In this document: piece by piece, positions 52,111 to 61,327 of the stretch
Position numbering within the stretch: the stretch's first letter is position 1
Layout of the letters: each line of letters starts with the position of its first letter
From: Flavipsychrobacter sp.
GTDB lineage: Bacteria > Bacteroidota > Bacteroidia > Chitinophagales > Chitinophagaceae
Direction of reading: 5' to 3'
DNA length: 64,000 nt
NCBI GenBank assembly: GCA_031292525.1
Contig: JARLGY010000064.1
Location: forward strand, 186,001-250,000
Notes under the pieces: model-generated
The model's database searches: none
What the model saw: the letters and a program-made list of their open reading frames with translations, nothing else
What the model was told of the DNA's origin: nothing
Program-made: the position numbers and the translations under genes

Positions 52111-52544
52111 GATAATTGTTTGAGTTGAATAAGTATTTGATCGTTTTTAATGGTGGTGTTTAGTTTAATCATGTTTTTTTCTGCAGGGCCTTTGGTTACA
52201 TGACCTTCACGATCAAAAGCGCTACCATGGAGTGTACAGTAGTAGCCGTTTCCCGTTTTTGTAAGTGGATTGCTGGCATGGGTACACATGAGTATCAACG
52301 TTTCATAAGTACCGTCTTTATTTTTTTGAACGGCCAGGTCGTAATCATAATTGCGCAGGCGTATTAATTTATAGTCGCTGGCAGCAAACTCGGTGAGTGG
52401 TATAGCCACCACGTTATTGTTGGCGGCCGTTTTTATAACGCCCAGCGGGGTTTTGCAAGCTTCTAAAACAGCACTCATTAAAAACCCGGAGCCGAGCGCC
52501 ATGCACACACCGCAAGAACCTTTTATAAAATCTTTCCTGTTCAT
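52107..52544 (-). CDS. Rieske [2Fe-2S] protein
   Basis: 145 residues. The Rieske cluster ligands are in CTH (Cys87, His89) and CTLH (Cys103, His106), inside LMCTHASNPL and YYCTLHGSAFD. The N-terminus (MNRKDFIKGSCGVCMALGSG) resembles a Tat-type or lipoprotein signal; VLEAC places a possible lipidated Cys at 30. No cytochrome b gene is near, so it is not part of a bc complex. It should pass electrons between the porin-side substrate and the di-haem protein. Its ATG overlaps the porin stop by one base. Confidence 0.9.
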   Translation of the reverse strand: MNRKDFIKGSCGVCMALGSGFLMSAVLEACKTPLGVIKTAANNNVVAIPLTEFAASDYKLIRLRNYDYDLAVQKNKDGTYETLILMCTHASNPLTKTGNGYYCTLHGSAFDREGHVTKGPAEKNMIKLNTTIKNDQILIQLKQLS

Positions 52545-53821
52545 TAAAATGAGTATCCAATACCTATGTTAAGAAATGTGTTGTTCTGGTTGTACGGTAC
52601 TGCGTTTGGATTGGGGTTTACCAACAATTCAGGATTTTGCGGACCTGTGTGCAGCAAGCGGACATCTGCCTTTATCACTACATTGGGTATAGGAAAGTAG
52701 CCCAGGCCGGCAATGATGTGCGTTTGCTTCTCTGTGCCATCGTACACTGCGTTAGATGGTATTTGTGCGTTCATATCCAGCATCTCGTAACGAGCGAAGA
52801 TGTTAAGTTGCTTTTTTTGCCACTTTTCTGTTTTGGAAGATTGCAGCAGGTTGTATCCTAACTCTGCATAAGCGCCATACATCTGGCTGCTTACGTTGTT
52901 GGCATAAGCCCTGTTGACAGTTGATGCATCGGGCAGGGAAACATTGCAACCTAAAGCTTTAAACGAAATACCCTTGTGGTAATACTGGATATCCCCCTCT
53001 ACCAGGTACATTGGCGTCCCAAATACGCCAGACTCCAGCTGCAGACTATCGGCAGCGCGTGGGCCAAGTGTGGTGGTACCGCCCATGTAGCCAGATACCT
53101 GAAATTTCCAATTACCGGCAAAATACTGAACAGCTGCAGTAACGGCGAGGTTGTTGGCCCCGGCAAACTGTCCCTCTTCCCTGCCTGCCTGGAAACCAGT
53201 ACCATGCTCGAAGCTTGCATTATTCACTCCATTAACTACAGCCACACTATAAGTAAGCGGCAAGGTTGAAGTTTGCCCGTAGAAACCAACACCTATCTCG
53301 CGCCAGGTGCTAGGGATTATCAGCTGCTCTACCAATGGGCGCTCTACACCGTTGAAATTGATGGGAAGATGGTTCTCATTAGTAATACCTATACGTGGCA
53401 GGAACAAACCTGCTACTATGTACTGCCTGGGGTTAAGGCTGAATTTAAGATATGCCTGCTCCATGCCTACCTCGCCAATGCTTCCACCCGCTGCTACCTT
53501 GGCATCTTCCACTTCAAGCTCGGAAAAGAAAGCAATACGGCCAGTGAACTGGTGCCCCACAAACAGAACAGCACGCTTCAAGTCAACTATTGCCGTTTTC
53601 TGATTAAAGTCGCGTTGGTAGTACAACTCACCATAACCGGAAATAACAGTATGGGGCTTAGCGGCACCATATGCGCTCATGGAGTCTTCACCCGTACCAG
53701 CCACCAATTGCTGCGCAGGTGTTTTTGCATTTTGCTCGCTATTGTCCCACTTGGCTTGGGCAAAACTATGCGTTATAAAAAGTGTACTTAATAAGAGAGT
53801 GCCAGATATAAATCGAATCAT
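52544..53821 (-). CDS. Outer-membrane porin-like beta-barrel protein
   Basis: 425 residues with a signal peptide (MIRFISGTLLLSTLFITHSFAQ). The mature part consists of alternating amphipathic strands and ends in GIGYSF, with Phe as the last residue, as usual for barrels. Segments such as GYGELYYQRDF, PRIGITNENHLP and NIFARYEMLDMNA are typical of phosphate-selective porin-like (OprP/DcaP type) barrels. It is the first gene of the operon and should allow the substrate of the system into the periplasm. The region upstream (335 bp) has only an imperfect -7 box (CAAAGGAA). Confidence 0.82.
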   Translation of the reverse strand: MIRFISGTLLLSTLFITHSFAQAKWDNSEQNAKTPAQQLVAGTGEDSMSAYGAAKPHTVISGYGELYYQRDFNQKTAIVDLKRAVLFVGHQFTGRIAFFSELEVEDAKVAAGGSIGEVGMEQAYLKFSLNPRQYIVAGLFLPRIGITNENHLPINFNGVERPLVEQLIIPSTWREIGVGFYGQTSTLPLTYSVAVVNGVNNASFEHGTGFQAGREEGQFAGANNLAVTAAVQYFAGNWKFQVSGYMGGTTTLGPRAADSLQLESGVFGTPMYLVEGDIQYYHKGISFKALGCNVSLPDASTVNRAYANNVSSQMYGAYAELGYNLLQSSKTEKWQKKQLNIFARYEMLDMNAQIPSNAVYDGTEKQTHIIAGLGYFPIPNVVIKADVRLLHTGPQNPELLVNPNPNAVPYNQNNTFLNIGIGYSF

Positions 53822-54156
53822 TGCTGTGCGTGTGTATTATTGAGGTGCAAAGGAAAGACGCAATGACAAGAAGGGCTTTTATAATTGGGAAAAACATTGT
53901 CTTAAAAGGGAAAGATGACTTAAGGTATGACAATAAAATAAATACCGGCATTTAACTTGCTCTTTTCCATTTCTTCTTCGTTGTAAAAGTATTTAAATAG
54001 GTTTCTATTCGCAGATTTACGCTTAGAAGAAAAGAAAAATAACTGCGCCATCTGGTAGTATTTATTTCATCAACGTCACTAAAATGAAAAATCGTTATTT
54101 TTACATTGAAAAATAAAATCTCTTAAAAAGCGTTTAAAGTTATCAAAAACCTATCC
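53822..54156. promoter_or_regulatory. Divergent promoter region of the porin operon and the 54157 lipoprotein
   Basis: 335 bp of AT-rich DNA. A near -7 box for the minus strand is at 53849-53856 (CAAAGGAA, one mismatch). ATTGTC / GACAAT arms (around 53900 and 53929) are the only inverted repeat seen. No clear iron-box could be defined by eye. Confidence 0.35.
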
Positions 54157-54846
54157 ATGCGTACATCTATACTTATTGCAGGCTTCTTTGCCCTTGCTTT
54201 TATTAACACGTCCTGCAAGAAAAGCAGCAGCACAGCTACAAAGCAAACCATGCCGGATGTTATTTATACATCTTACAGTAAGATGGCTCCAGGCAATTAC
54301 TGGATATATAATCTATACAAACTGGACAGTAACTACCAGGTAACCTCTGTGCAAACAGGTACCGATAGTATTTACGTAGATAAAGACACTGTGATTCGTG
54401 GAAATACTTTTCACAAATACTGGCAGCCTAAGACACTTGGCGGTACAGACTATTTCTTCACTTACCTGCGCGACTCGCTGCAATATATCGTTGACGATAA
54501 ATCGAATATCTATTTTGCTGCCCAGGACTTTAAGAATGTGTTTGATACTATATACCAGACCGACCCTAACCATAATATAAGTATGGTGGACACACCGGCG
54601 GTAATACAAGTGCGGATGACCGGCAAGGATAGCACGGAAACAACACCAGCGGGAAAATTTGTAACATCTACGCTGGAATGGGATTATGACCTGAACCAAT
54701 ATTTCTGGAAATTCGGGCCATCCATACGCAGATGCAGTACCCGATACTCGGCTGGAGTAGGTATGGTTTCGCAGGTGCCACCTGCCACTTATTCTTACTA
54801 TGCTACTTATTCACAGCGGAAGCTGCTGCGTTACCATGTGCAATAG
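54157..54846 (+). CDS. Lipoprotein of unknown function
   Basis: 229 residues. Signal peptide with lipobox NTSC (Cys20) followed by KKSSS, typical of surface-exposed or periplasmic Bacteroidota lipoproteins. The mature part is mainly beta-strand (APGNYWIYNLYKLDS, DSIYVDKDTVIRGNTFHKYW, EWDYDLNQYFWKFG). No family recognised. It has its own terminator and is divergent from the porin operon. Confidence 0.75.
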   Translation: MRTSILIAGFFALAFINTSCKKSSSTATKQTMPDVIYTSYSKMAPGNYWIYNLYKLDSNYQVTSVQTGTDSIYVDKDTVIRGNTFHKYWQPKTLGGTDYFFTYLRDSLQYIVDDKSNIYFAAQDFKNVFDTIYQTDPNHNISMVDTPAVIQVRMTGKDSTETTPAGKFVTSTLEWDYDLNQYFWKFGPSIRRCSTRYSAGVGMVSQVPPATYSYYATYSQRKLLRYHVQ

Positions 54847-54870
54847 ATTGAAGACAACTTAAAAATAAAC

Positions 54871-54903
54871 GCCCCGCAGCTGATAGCATGCGGGGCATTT
54901 TAT
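54871..54903. terminator. Bidirectional terminator
   Basis: 8-bp stem GCCCCGCA / TGCGGGGC with a 10-base loop, followed by ATTTTAT on the + strand and GTTTATTTTT on the minus strand. It serves the convergent lipoprotein and acyl-CoA dehydrogenase genes. Confidence 0.88.
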
Positions 54904-54915
54904 GTAAAAATAGTT

Positions 54916-56055
54916 TTACTTCAATATTTCGCGGGAGATGACCACTTTCTGTATTTCAGAAGTGCCTTCGCCTATAGTGCAAAGCTTGCTATCACGATAA
55001 AATTTTTCAACAGGGAAGTCTTTGGTGTAGCCGTAGCCACCAAATATCTGCACAGCATCTGTGGCTACGCGAACACTCACTTCTGATGCATAGTACTTAG
55101 CCATGGCCGATTCTTTGGTCATTTTTTGGCCGCGGTTCTTCAAGTCGGCAGCCTGGTAGATGAGCATTTCTGCTGCTTCTATCTGGGTAGCCATGTCGGC
55201 CAGCTTAAAGCTGATAGCCTGGAAGTTAGATATTGGCTGATCGAACTGGTAGCGTTCTTTTGAATACTTTAGTGACGCTTCGTAAGCACCTTTGGCGATG
55301 CCTAATGCTAATGAAGCAATGGAGATACGACCACCATCGAGCACCTTCATGGCCTGTGCGAAACCGCTGCCAACATCGCCCATACGCTGAGCATCGGAGA
55401 TGCGGCAATTATCAAACACCAGCTCTGCTGTTTCCGAAGCACGCATCCCTAGTTTATTTTCCTTCTTACCCGCTGTAAAACCTGGGGTACCTTTCTCTAT
55501 TATAAAAGCAGTAACATTTCGCTTGGCGCGTGGCTCACCCGTACGGGCAAGTACTACAGCCACATCGCCGCTAATGCCATGTGTTATCCAGTTCTTGGTA
55601 CCGTTTAATACCCAATGATCACCATCTTTAGTGGCAGTGCAGCGCATATTGCCGCTGTCGCTGCCAGTGTTGGCTTCGGTAAGTCCCCATGCGCCGATCC
55701 ACTCAGCGGTGGCGAGCTTAGGCAGGTATTTTTGCTTCTGTTCTTCGTTACCAAAGTAAAGTATATGCCCGGTACACAACGAGTTGTGTGCAGCTACGGA
55801 AAGACCTATGGAGCCACAGACCTTTGCTATTTCGCTTACAACAGTAATATATTCGAAATAACCGAGACCAGAGCCACCATATTGTGTAGGTACAAGTACA
55901 CCCATGAGACCCAGCTCACCCAGTTTCTTAAACACTTCTACAGGGAATTTTTGAGACTCGTCCCATTCCATCATATCCGGCCGAATATGTTTATTAGCAA
56001 AATCGCGCACCATATCCGCTATCTGTAACTGGGTGTCGGTGTATTTAAAATCCAT
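54916..56055 (-). CDS. Acyl-CoA dehydrogenase
   Basis: 379 residues, the standard length. The N-terminal helical domain is followed by LCTGHILYFGNEEQKQKYLP, WGLTEANTGSDSG (FAD- and substrate-binding), KNWITHG, and the C-terminal FAD-binding domain. Catalytic base region and final signature are QIFGGYGYTKDFPVEKFYRDSK, with Glu in the usual place, and EGTSEIQ. It oxidises acyl-CoA to enoyl-CoA with electrons going to ETF. The short- to medium-chain type is most likely. It is monocistronic and 60 bp from the HHH protein gene. Confidence 0.95.
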   Translation of the reverse strand: MDFKYTDTQLQIADMVRDFANKHIRPDMMEWDESQKFPVEVFKKLGELGLMGVLVPTQYGGSGLGYFEYITVVSEIAKVCGSIGLSVAAHNSLCTGHILYFGNEEQKQKYLPKLATAEWIGAWGLTEANTGSDSGNMRCTATKDGDHWVLNGTKNWITHGISGDVAVVLARTGEPRAKRNVTAFIIEKGTPGFTAGKKENKLGMRASETAELVFDNCRISDAQRMGDVGSGFAQAMKVLDGGRISIASLALGIAKGAYEASLKYSKERYQFDQPISNFQAISFKLADMATQIEAAEMLIYQAADLKNRGQKMTKESAMAKYYASEVSVRVATDAVQIFGGYGYTKDFPVEKFYRDSKLCTIGEGTSEIQKVVISREILK

Positions 56056-56127
56056 ATACTATATATACTTGAGGACGCAATTTTACGACAAATTTTCCTT
56101 ATTATAGAAATCAAGATGATGTCCGGA

Positions 56128-56574
56128 TTACTTTAATAATATATGCGGCTTTAGCAGAGCAGCATTTGTTGCAGACATCCGGCATAACTTCCTTAACTCT
56201 TCAAAATTAGTGAAATGCTGGTTGCTGCGGTATTCCAGTATCTTGTGCGCAGTTACCGGGCCTATGCCTTTTAAGCGCACCAATGTGGCTGAGTCGGCGG
56301 TATTAATATCTATTTGTGCTGGCATGGGCGTGATACCATCATCATTGTTATCCACGTAGCCGGGTTGCGTAGTTGCTGTATCTGTATGTGTTTGCTGAAA
56401 TTGCTGCCAGTTTTGTTGAAGGCGGGTTTGCTGTACTTCGTCTATATGCGGATGTATAAAAAAGTGCATAGTAGCCCTTACTAGTAACAATATCATCAAA
56501 AGGCTGGTAAGCGCAACCACCCCGTATTTCTCGTTGCGGTTGAAGGTGGTGAAGGAGCGAAGGGGTTTGCGCAT
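56128..56574 (-). CDS. Helix-hairpin-helix (ComEA-like) protein
   Basis: 148 residues. One N-terminal membrane helix (VVALTSLLMILLLVRATM), a Gln/Thr-rich spacer, then a C-terminal DNA-binding helix-hairpin-helix pair with INTADSATLVRLKGIGPVTAHKILEYR and FTNFEELRKLCRMSATNAALLKPHI. Similar membrane-anchored HhH proteins bind DNA on the outer side of the inner membrane in competence (ComEA). No other competence genes are beside it, so the role is inferred from the layout. Confidence 0.82.
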   Translation of the reverse strand: MRKPLRSFTTFNRNEKYGVVALTSLLMILLLVRATMHFFIHPHIDEVQQTRLQQNWQQFQQTHTDTATTQPGYVDNNDDGITPMPAQIDINTADSATLVRLKGIGPVTAHKILEYRSNQHFTNFEELRKLCRMSATNAALLKPHILLK

Positions 56575-56589
56575 GGGACAAAAAAAGAA

Positions 56590-57045
56590 TTATTGGTCTG
56601 ATAGCTTTTCAATATCATCCAGGTCCTTGTATCGGCCAGCTGCTTTTTTAGCATCAATAAGCCCATTCAAATGTATAAACCTGATATTTATGCCGTCCTC
56701 ATTAAAAAATTGTGCTTTTTGGAAAACATCCTCAAATTCTAACCCCTTCAATTTTGCCATAATGTCGATACTAACAGGGGAACGGCCAAAAGTAAAAACG
56801 TCAACAACATCACCAAGAAATCGTTCTTCGGTCATATCAAAAATAGAAAGACCAAACTCAGAAAAAGCTTTTACCAATTTTAAGTAATTATCTTTTGTCT
56901 TGTTTACCCAAATATCCATATCACCGGTGGGTCTTCTATATCCATGCAAGGCGACTGCCAAACCACCTACAAGTATGTACTCAACTTGCTGGTTATTCAG
57001 CGCATTAATGAAATCCCTGAAGTCATCATTAAAAAGATCCCCCAT
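56590..57045 (-). CDS. Nucleotidyltransferase-like protein (MNT/DUF6036 type)
   Basis: 151 residues. The N-terminal ILVGGLAVALHGYRRPTGDMDIWV carries the GG...D-x-D pattern of the polymerase-beta-type nucleotidyltransferase fold. The remaining part (VDVFTFGRSPVSIDIM) fits the small MNT/DUF6036-like family. Its ATG overlaps the stop of a short gene (TGATG), making a tightly coupled pair typical of toxin-antitoxin-like modules. Activity and partner relationship are inferred. Confidence 0.75.
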   Translation of the reverse strand: MGDLFNDDFRDFINALNNQQVEYILVGGLAVALHGYRRPTGDMDIWVNKTKDNYLKLVKAFSEFGLSIFDMTEERFLGDVVDVFTFGRSPVSIDIMAKLKGLEFEDVFQKAQFFNEDGINIRFIHLNGLIDAKKAAGRYKDLDDIEKLSDQ

Positions 57046-57251
57046 CAGTTTTTATGTTTCCGGGATGAGAATACGGTTTTATCCATTTTGGGTGGATTAT
57101 CTATGGGGAAACCATATGCCTGTGATGTGAGAAAATATACCTGGCGCAAACGTTCTGCAAGTGGCGTTTCCTTATCAAAAATATTTTGCGCGTCTGCTTC
57201 CTCGAAGGTCATCATTTTGAATGCTGTCCTATCTAACTTATAATCTGACAT
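57045..57251 (-). CDS. Small partner of the nucleotidyltransferase
   Basis: 68 residues from the ATG at 57251 (MSDYKLDRTAFKMM); a further upstream start at 57278 is less likely. The sequence is FEEADAQN followed by ERLRQVYFLTSQAYGFP and PPKMDKTVFSSRKHKN. The pattern FLTSQAYGFP and DKTVFSxRK recurs in small Bacteroidota proteins next to nucleotidyltransferases. No signal or membrane segment. Overlap with the next gene suggests an antitoxin-like or substrate-like partner. Function unknown. Confidence 0.7.
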   Translation of the reverse strand: MSDYKLDRTAFKMMTFEEADAQNIFDKETPLAERLRQVYFLTSQAYGFPIDNPPKMDKTVFSSRKHKN

Positions 57252-57291
57252 AATTCGGTTTGATGTAAATATACGCAAGTAATGAAAACTA

Positions 57292-57339
57292 CGTGGTACG
57301 ACATACCACGCATAGCTAGGGCGGGGATAAACCCCGCCC
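57292..57339. repeat. Two hairpins between asnS and the nucleotidyltransferase pair
   Basis: CGTGGTA/TACCACG (57292-57298 and 57304-57310) and the GC-rich GGGCGGGG/CCCCGCCC (57319-57326 and 57332-57339), perfect stems. They may act as a terminator for asnS or belong to a dispersed GC-rich palindromic repeat. Confidence 0.55.
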
Positions 57340-57365
57340 CTACTGGTACTGTATATTGTTTATAA

Positions 57366-58799
57366 TTAAAATTCTGCGTTCTTGGGGGTACGCGGGAAAG
57401 GTATTACGTCGCGGATATTGGTCATGCCGGTTACGAACTGCACTATACGCTCGAAACCCAAGCCAAAGCCTGCATGTGGTACCGCGCCAAAACGGCGGGT
57501 ATCGAGGTACCAATACATTTCCTCCACCGGTATGTGCATCTGCTCCATACGGGTAACGAGATTGTCCAGGCGCTCTTCCCTCTGGCTTCCCCCAACTATT
57601 TCGCCTATACCCGGTGCAAGTATATCCATCGCCGCAACTGTCTTACCATCGTCGTTCTGGCGCATGTAGAATGCCTTTATGTCTTTAGGATAATCTGTAA
57701 CGATAACCGGTTTCTTAAAGTGCTTTTCTACAAGGTAACGCTCGTGTTCGCTCTGCATGTCTATGCCCCACGATACATCGTACTTGAATTTCTTTTTCTT
57801 GTACGCAGGCGAATCCAATAATATCTGGATAGCCTCTGTATAGGTAATACGCTCAAACTTATTATCGAGTACAAACTGCAATTTTTCAAGCAGGCCCATT
57901 TCGCTGCGTTCGGCCTGTGGTTTCTGTTTTTCTTCTTCTTCCAGCCTTTGCGCCAGGAATTCAAGATCTTCCCGGTTGTTGGCTACAGCATAGTCAATGA
58001 TGTAGCGGATAAAATCCTCGGCCAGATCCATATTGGCAGTGAGGTCGTTAAATGCAACTTCGGGTTCTATCATCCAGAACTCAGCCAGGTGACGGGCAGT
58101 GTTAGAGTTTTCGGCACGGAAAGTAGGCCCGAAGGTATATACCTCACTGAACGCCATAGCCCCCAGTTCGGCTTCCAGCTGGCCACTAACCGTAAGGTTT
58201 GTGCTGCGGCCAAAAAAATCTTCTTTATAATCCACATCACCACTTTCGGTGCGTGGAGGATTATCAAAAGGTAAGGTGGTGACACGGAATGTCTCCCCTG
58301 CCCCTTCAGCATCAGATGCTGTAATGACCGGAGTATGCAGGTAAACGAATCCGCGATCGTTAAAAAACTTGTGTATCGCAAAAGACAAAGCATGGCGCAC
58401 ACGGAACACCGCACTAAATGTATTGGTGCGGAAGCGTAAGTGTGCAATTTCACGCAGATACTCCAGGCTAGGTTTATTCTTTAGCTGTAACGGGAATTTC
58501 TCTGGGTCGCAAGTACCTATCACTTCTACCTTATCCGCCTTTACTTCTACCGCCTGGCCCTTACCCATAGAGGCTACCACGGTACCTTCTATATTCATAG
58601 ACGCACCGGCAGTAATATTCTTCAGCAAAGACTCATCAACACTGTCAAGAGTGACAACTATTTGTAAATTACCCAGGCAAGAACCATCGTTAAGGGCTAT
58701 GAACTGGTTGTTACGAAAAGAGCGCACCCAACCTTTTACATTTACTGCGTACCCGGTTTCAGGATTTTGCAGTATATCTTTTATACGTGTACGTTTCAT
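57366..58799 (-). CDS. asnS: Asparaginyl-tRNA synthetase
   Basis: 477 residues. The N-terminal OB-fold ([21 protein letters not shown]) binds the anticodon; class II motif 2 is [25 protein letters not shown] and motif 3 is [16 protein letters not shown]. The ENSNTARHL sequence is typical of AsnRS. It charges tRNA-Asn. It lies three bases downstream of ppa, so the two form one transcription unit. Confidence 0.97.
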   Translation of the reverse strand: MKRTRIKDILQNPETGYAVNVKGWVRSFRNNQFIALNDGSCLGNLQIVVTLDSVDESLLKNITAGASMNIEGTVVASMGKGQAVEVKADKVEVIGTCDPEKFPLQLKNKPSLEYLREIAHLRFRTNTFSAVFRVRHALSFAIHKFFNDRGFVYLHTPVITASDAEGAGETFRVTTLPFDNPPRTESGDVDYKEDFFGRSTNLTVSGQLEAELGAMAFSEVYTFGPTFRAENSNTARHLAEFWMIEPEVAFNDLTANMDLAEDFIRYIIDYAVANNREDLEFLAQRLEEEEKQKPQAERSEMGLLEKLQFVLDNKFERITYTEAIQILLDSPAYKKKKFKYDVSWGIDMQSEHERYLVEKHFKKPVIVTDYPKDIKAFYMRQNDDGKTVAAMDILAPGIGEIVGGSQREERLDNLVTRMEQMHIPVEEMYWYLDTRRFGAVPHAGFGLGFERIVQFVTGMTNIRDVIPFPRTPKNAEF

Positions 58800-58802
58800 G
58801 TA

Positions 58803-59357
58803 TTATATTTCTTTTGCCGCTGTTTTAGCCATCAGTGCCTGGTAATCGTTTATGCTGTGCATTAATATCTTCTTAGCCAATCTTGCGCCCTGGAAATCCT
58901 CGATCTTCACCACTTTATTTTCCAATCTTTTGTATTCTTCAAAAAAATGGCGCATCTCATCTATAAAATAAGATGAAAGTTCGCTGATATCATTTACGTG
59001 AGCTACGCTCATATCATTATTACATACTGCTATGAGCTTATCATCTGCTTCACCCTGGTCAAGCATGCGCATTACACCTATTATTTTGGCCTCAACCAGG
59101 CAAAGAGGCTCCATTTCTATCTGAGAAAGCACCAATATATCCAGTGGATCATTATCATCGCAGTAAGTGCGGGGCACAAAACCGTAGTTGGCAGGATAAT
59201 AAACGGAGGAATACAGTACGCGATCCAGCTTCAGCATACCACTTTCTTTGTCCAATTCGTACTTGGCACGTGAGTTCTTTGGGATTTCAATAACTGCGGT
59301 AACTACATCAGGCACGTTATTGCCATAGCTTACAGAGTGCCAGGGGTTAAAATTCAT
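58803..59357 (-). CDS. ppa: Inorganic pyrophosphatase
   Basis: 184 residues of the family I soluble pyrophosphatase. Motifs include [45 protein letters not shown] with the DDNDPLD metal-binding acidic cluster, and [20 protein letters not shown]. It hydrolyses PPi released by tRNA synthetases and polymerases; here it is in one unit with asnS. It has a perfect -7 box 18 bases upstream. Confidence 0.96.
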   Translation of the reverse strand: MNFNPWHSVSYGNNVPDVVTAVIEIPKNSRAKYELDKESGMLKLDRVLYSSVYYPANYGFVPRTYCDDNDPLDILVLSQIEMEPLCLVEAKIIGVMRMLDQGEADDKLIAVCNNDMSVAHVNDISELSSYFIDEMRHFFEEYKRLENKVVKIEDFQGARLAKKILMHSINDYQALMAKTAAKEI

Positions 59358-59647
59358 GTTCTTTACTTTTGGTGCAAAGGTAAATGTTAAAACTGCCCGT
59401 ACATAACTAATAACAGGAAAAAAGGAATTAATTTTCGACCTTATACCAGTAATAAGGCTGCAATAAAACGTCTTGTAGTACGTTGTAGCATGGAAAAAGT
59501 AGCATAAAATTAAGTTCAGGATATTTTTTTTATCCGAAATGGTTTTTTTGATACGTACCCATATCTTTGCAACCTTATGTTTTGGTGTAAACCAGTATTA
59601 TCAGTTAACTAACAAATTAAAAAAACAAAAAACAAAAAAACAGAATT
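59358..59647. promoter_or_regulatory. Divergent promoters of ppa-asnS and the exbB cluster
   Basis: 290 bp. Minus-strand -7 box at 59375-59382 (CAAAGGTA, that is TACCTTTG), 18 bases before the ppa ATG. Plus-strand -7 box at 59562-59569 (TATCTTTG); the predicted leader of exbB is about 70 bases and A-rich. Nothing else was seen. Confidence 0.55.
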
Positions 59648-60493
59648 ATGGCAGATGTAAAAACAGCCGCAGCAAGACCATCCGCTCCACAGGCTCATGC
59701 AGGTAAACCAAAGAATTCAAACAACTTCATGACCAACTTGCTTGTTGTTGTTGCTTGTGTGATTGTTGGGTTTATTGTTTGGAAATTTGTATTGGGAAGC
59801 ACCAGCAATTTCGCAGATGGTGAATTAAGGTTAAAAGCTAAGAATGCAATGGGAACCATGTTCCAGGGTGGATTTGTAGTACCTATACTTTTGGCAACAC
59901 TATTAACATTGGTTTCTTTTATTGCTGAGCGTTTTATTACAGTATTTAAAGCAAAAGGTAAAGTTGACGGCGGCGAGTTTGTACGTAAAGTACAGTACCA
60001 CCTGGCTAACAAAAATGTAGATGCTGCTATTGCAGAATGCGACAAACAAGCAGGTTCTGTAGGTAACGTAATGCGCCAGGGCCTTGTTAAGTATCGTGAA
60101 ATGACTACTAACAACGAACTGAGTACAGACCAAAAATTAATGAACATACAGAAAGAAGTAGAAGAAGCAACAGCGCTTGAACTGCCTATGCTTGAAAAGA
60201 ATCTTGTGTTCCTTTCTACTATCGCATCTTGCGCTACCCTATTGGGTCTGTTTGGTACGGTAATGGGTATGATACGTGCGTTCTCTGCAATGAACCAGGC
60301 AGGTGCACCAGATGCAGCTTCACTGGCAGGTGGTATCTCTGAAGCGTTGATCAACACAGCGTTAGGTATCAGTACATCATTCCTGGCTATCGTATTTTAT
60401 AACTTCTTTACAACTATCATCGATGGTATCACCTTCGGTATAGACGAAAGTGGTTTCACGCTTACACAGAGCTTTGCTGCTAACTATAAGTAA
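59648..60493 (+). CDS. exbB: MotA/TolQ/ExbB proton channel protein
   Basis: 281 residues. After a Gly/Pro/Ala-rich N-terminus there are three membrane helices (about 26-46, 78-94, 178-205 with 220-245). The family core is LVFLSTIASCATLLGLFGTVMGMIRAFSAM and GGISEALINTALGISTSFLAIVFYNFF. The large cytoplasmic loop follows the second helix. With ExbD it forms the proton-driven motor for TonB or for gliding/T9SS-type machines. It opens a four-gene cluster (exbB, exbD, exbD, tonB). Confidence 0.95.
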   Translation: MADVKTAAARPSAPQAHAGKPKNSNNFMTNLLVVVACVIVGFIVWKFVLGSTSNFADGELRLKAKNAMGTMFQGGFVVPILLATLLTLVSFIAERFITVFKAKGKVDGGEFVRKVQYHLANKNVDAAIAECDKQAGSVGNVMRQGLVKYREMTTNNELSTDQKLMNIQKEVEEATALELPMLEKNLVFLSTIASCATLLGLFGTVMGMIRAFSAMNQAGAPDAASLAGGISEALINTALGISTSFLAIVFYNFFTTIIDGITFGIDESGFTLTQSFAANYK

Positions 60494-60582
60494 TAATTAT
60501 CCGGCCGGATGAAAAGGTGAAAAAGATTTGTGGAAAATTGACGGTTTTACATCTTATTAGTAACAGTAGAAAATAATATTTA

Positions 60583-61248
60583 ATGGCTCACGCAAGCTTA
60601 CCACGCAAAAGTACCAACGTTGACATGACAGCCATGTGCGATGTTGCGTTCCTGCTGCTGACATTCTTTATGTTGGCGACAAAATTCAAACCAGACGAAC
60701 CGGTTGAGGTAAGGACACCTTCATCCATACAGGAAATTCCATTACCTGATGTAGATGTAATGCTGCTTACCATTGACCAGAAAGGAAGGGTATTCTTTGC
60801 TATTGACAATAAGAATATGCGCAAGTCCCTTATTGAAAATATAGACGAATACAAAAAACTGGGTCTAACAGACGCTGAGAAGAACTCTTTCGCAATAGGT
60901 TCATCTGTTGGTGTACCATTCAGCCAGTTGAAATCTTACCTGGACGCACCGCCAGACGAGGCTGCCAAATATAGCGCCAATGCAACGGGTATACCTGTAG
61001 ATACGTCTGTAGATAATCCCAATAATGAACTGGCTGCATGGATAAGAAGTGCGAGGAATACCAATCCTAAACTTCGTATCTGCATAAAGGCTGACGGCGA
61101 TGCTTCTTATCCATCTGTACAGAAAGTGATCAAAACACTGGAAGGCTGGAAGATATTCAAGTTCAACCTGATCACCAGTCTGAAAGCGGTACCTGTAGGT
61201 TCTGCAGCCTATATACAAGCACAGGCGGCGGCAGAGAAAAAACAATAA
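60583..61248 (+). CDS. exbD: ExbD/TolR-family protein, first copy
   Basis: 221 residues. Short N-terminus, then the membrane helix with the ExbD proton site Asp20 in DMTAMCDVAFLLLTFFM. The periplasmic part includes VRTPSSIQEIPLPDVDVMLLTIDQKG and ends with AAAEKKQ. It is larger than E. coli ExbD. It is followed by a second ExbD of a different subtype, so the motor may contain a heterodimer. Second gene of the cluster. Confidence 0.93.
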   Translation: MAHASLPRKSTNVDMTAMCDVAFLLLTFFMLATKFKPDEPVEVRTPSSIQEIPLPDVDVMLLTIDQKGRVFFAIDNKNMRKSLIENIDEYKKLGLTDAEKNSFAIGSSVGVPFSQLKSYLDAPPDEAAKYSANATGIPVDTSVDNPNNELAAWIRSARNTNPKLRICIKADGDASYPSVQKVIKTLEGWKIFKFNLITSLKAVPVGSAAYIQAQAAAEKKQ

Positions 61249-61327
61249 TTTTAAACACCTGCTTTGCCTTCATTCAAATACAGGCAAAGTTGTTGTAACA
61301 TATTAGTAACTAAAAAAGCTTTTTACC

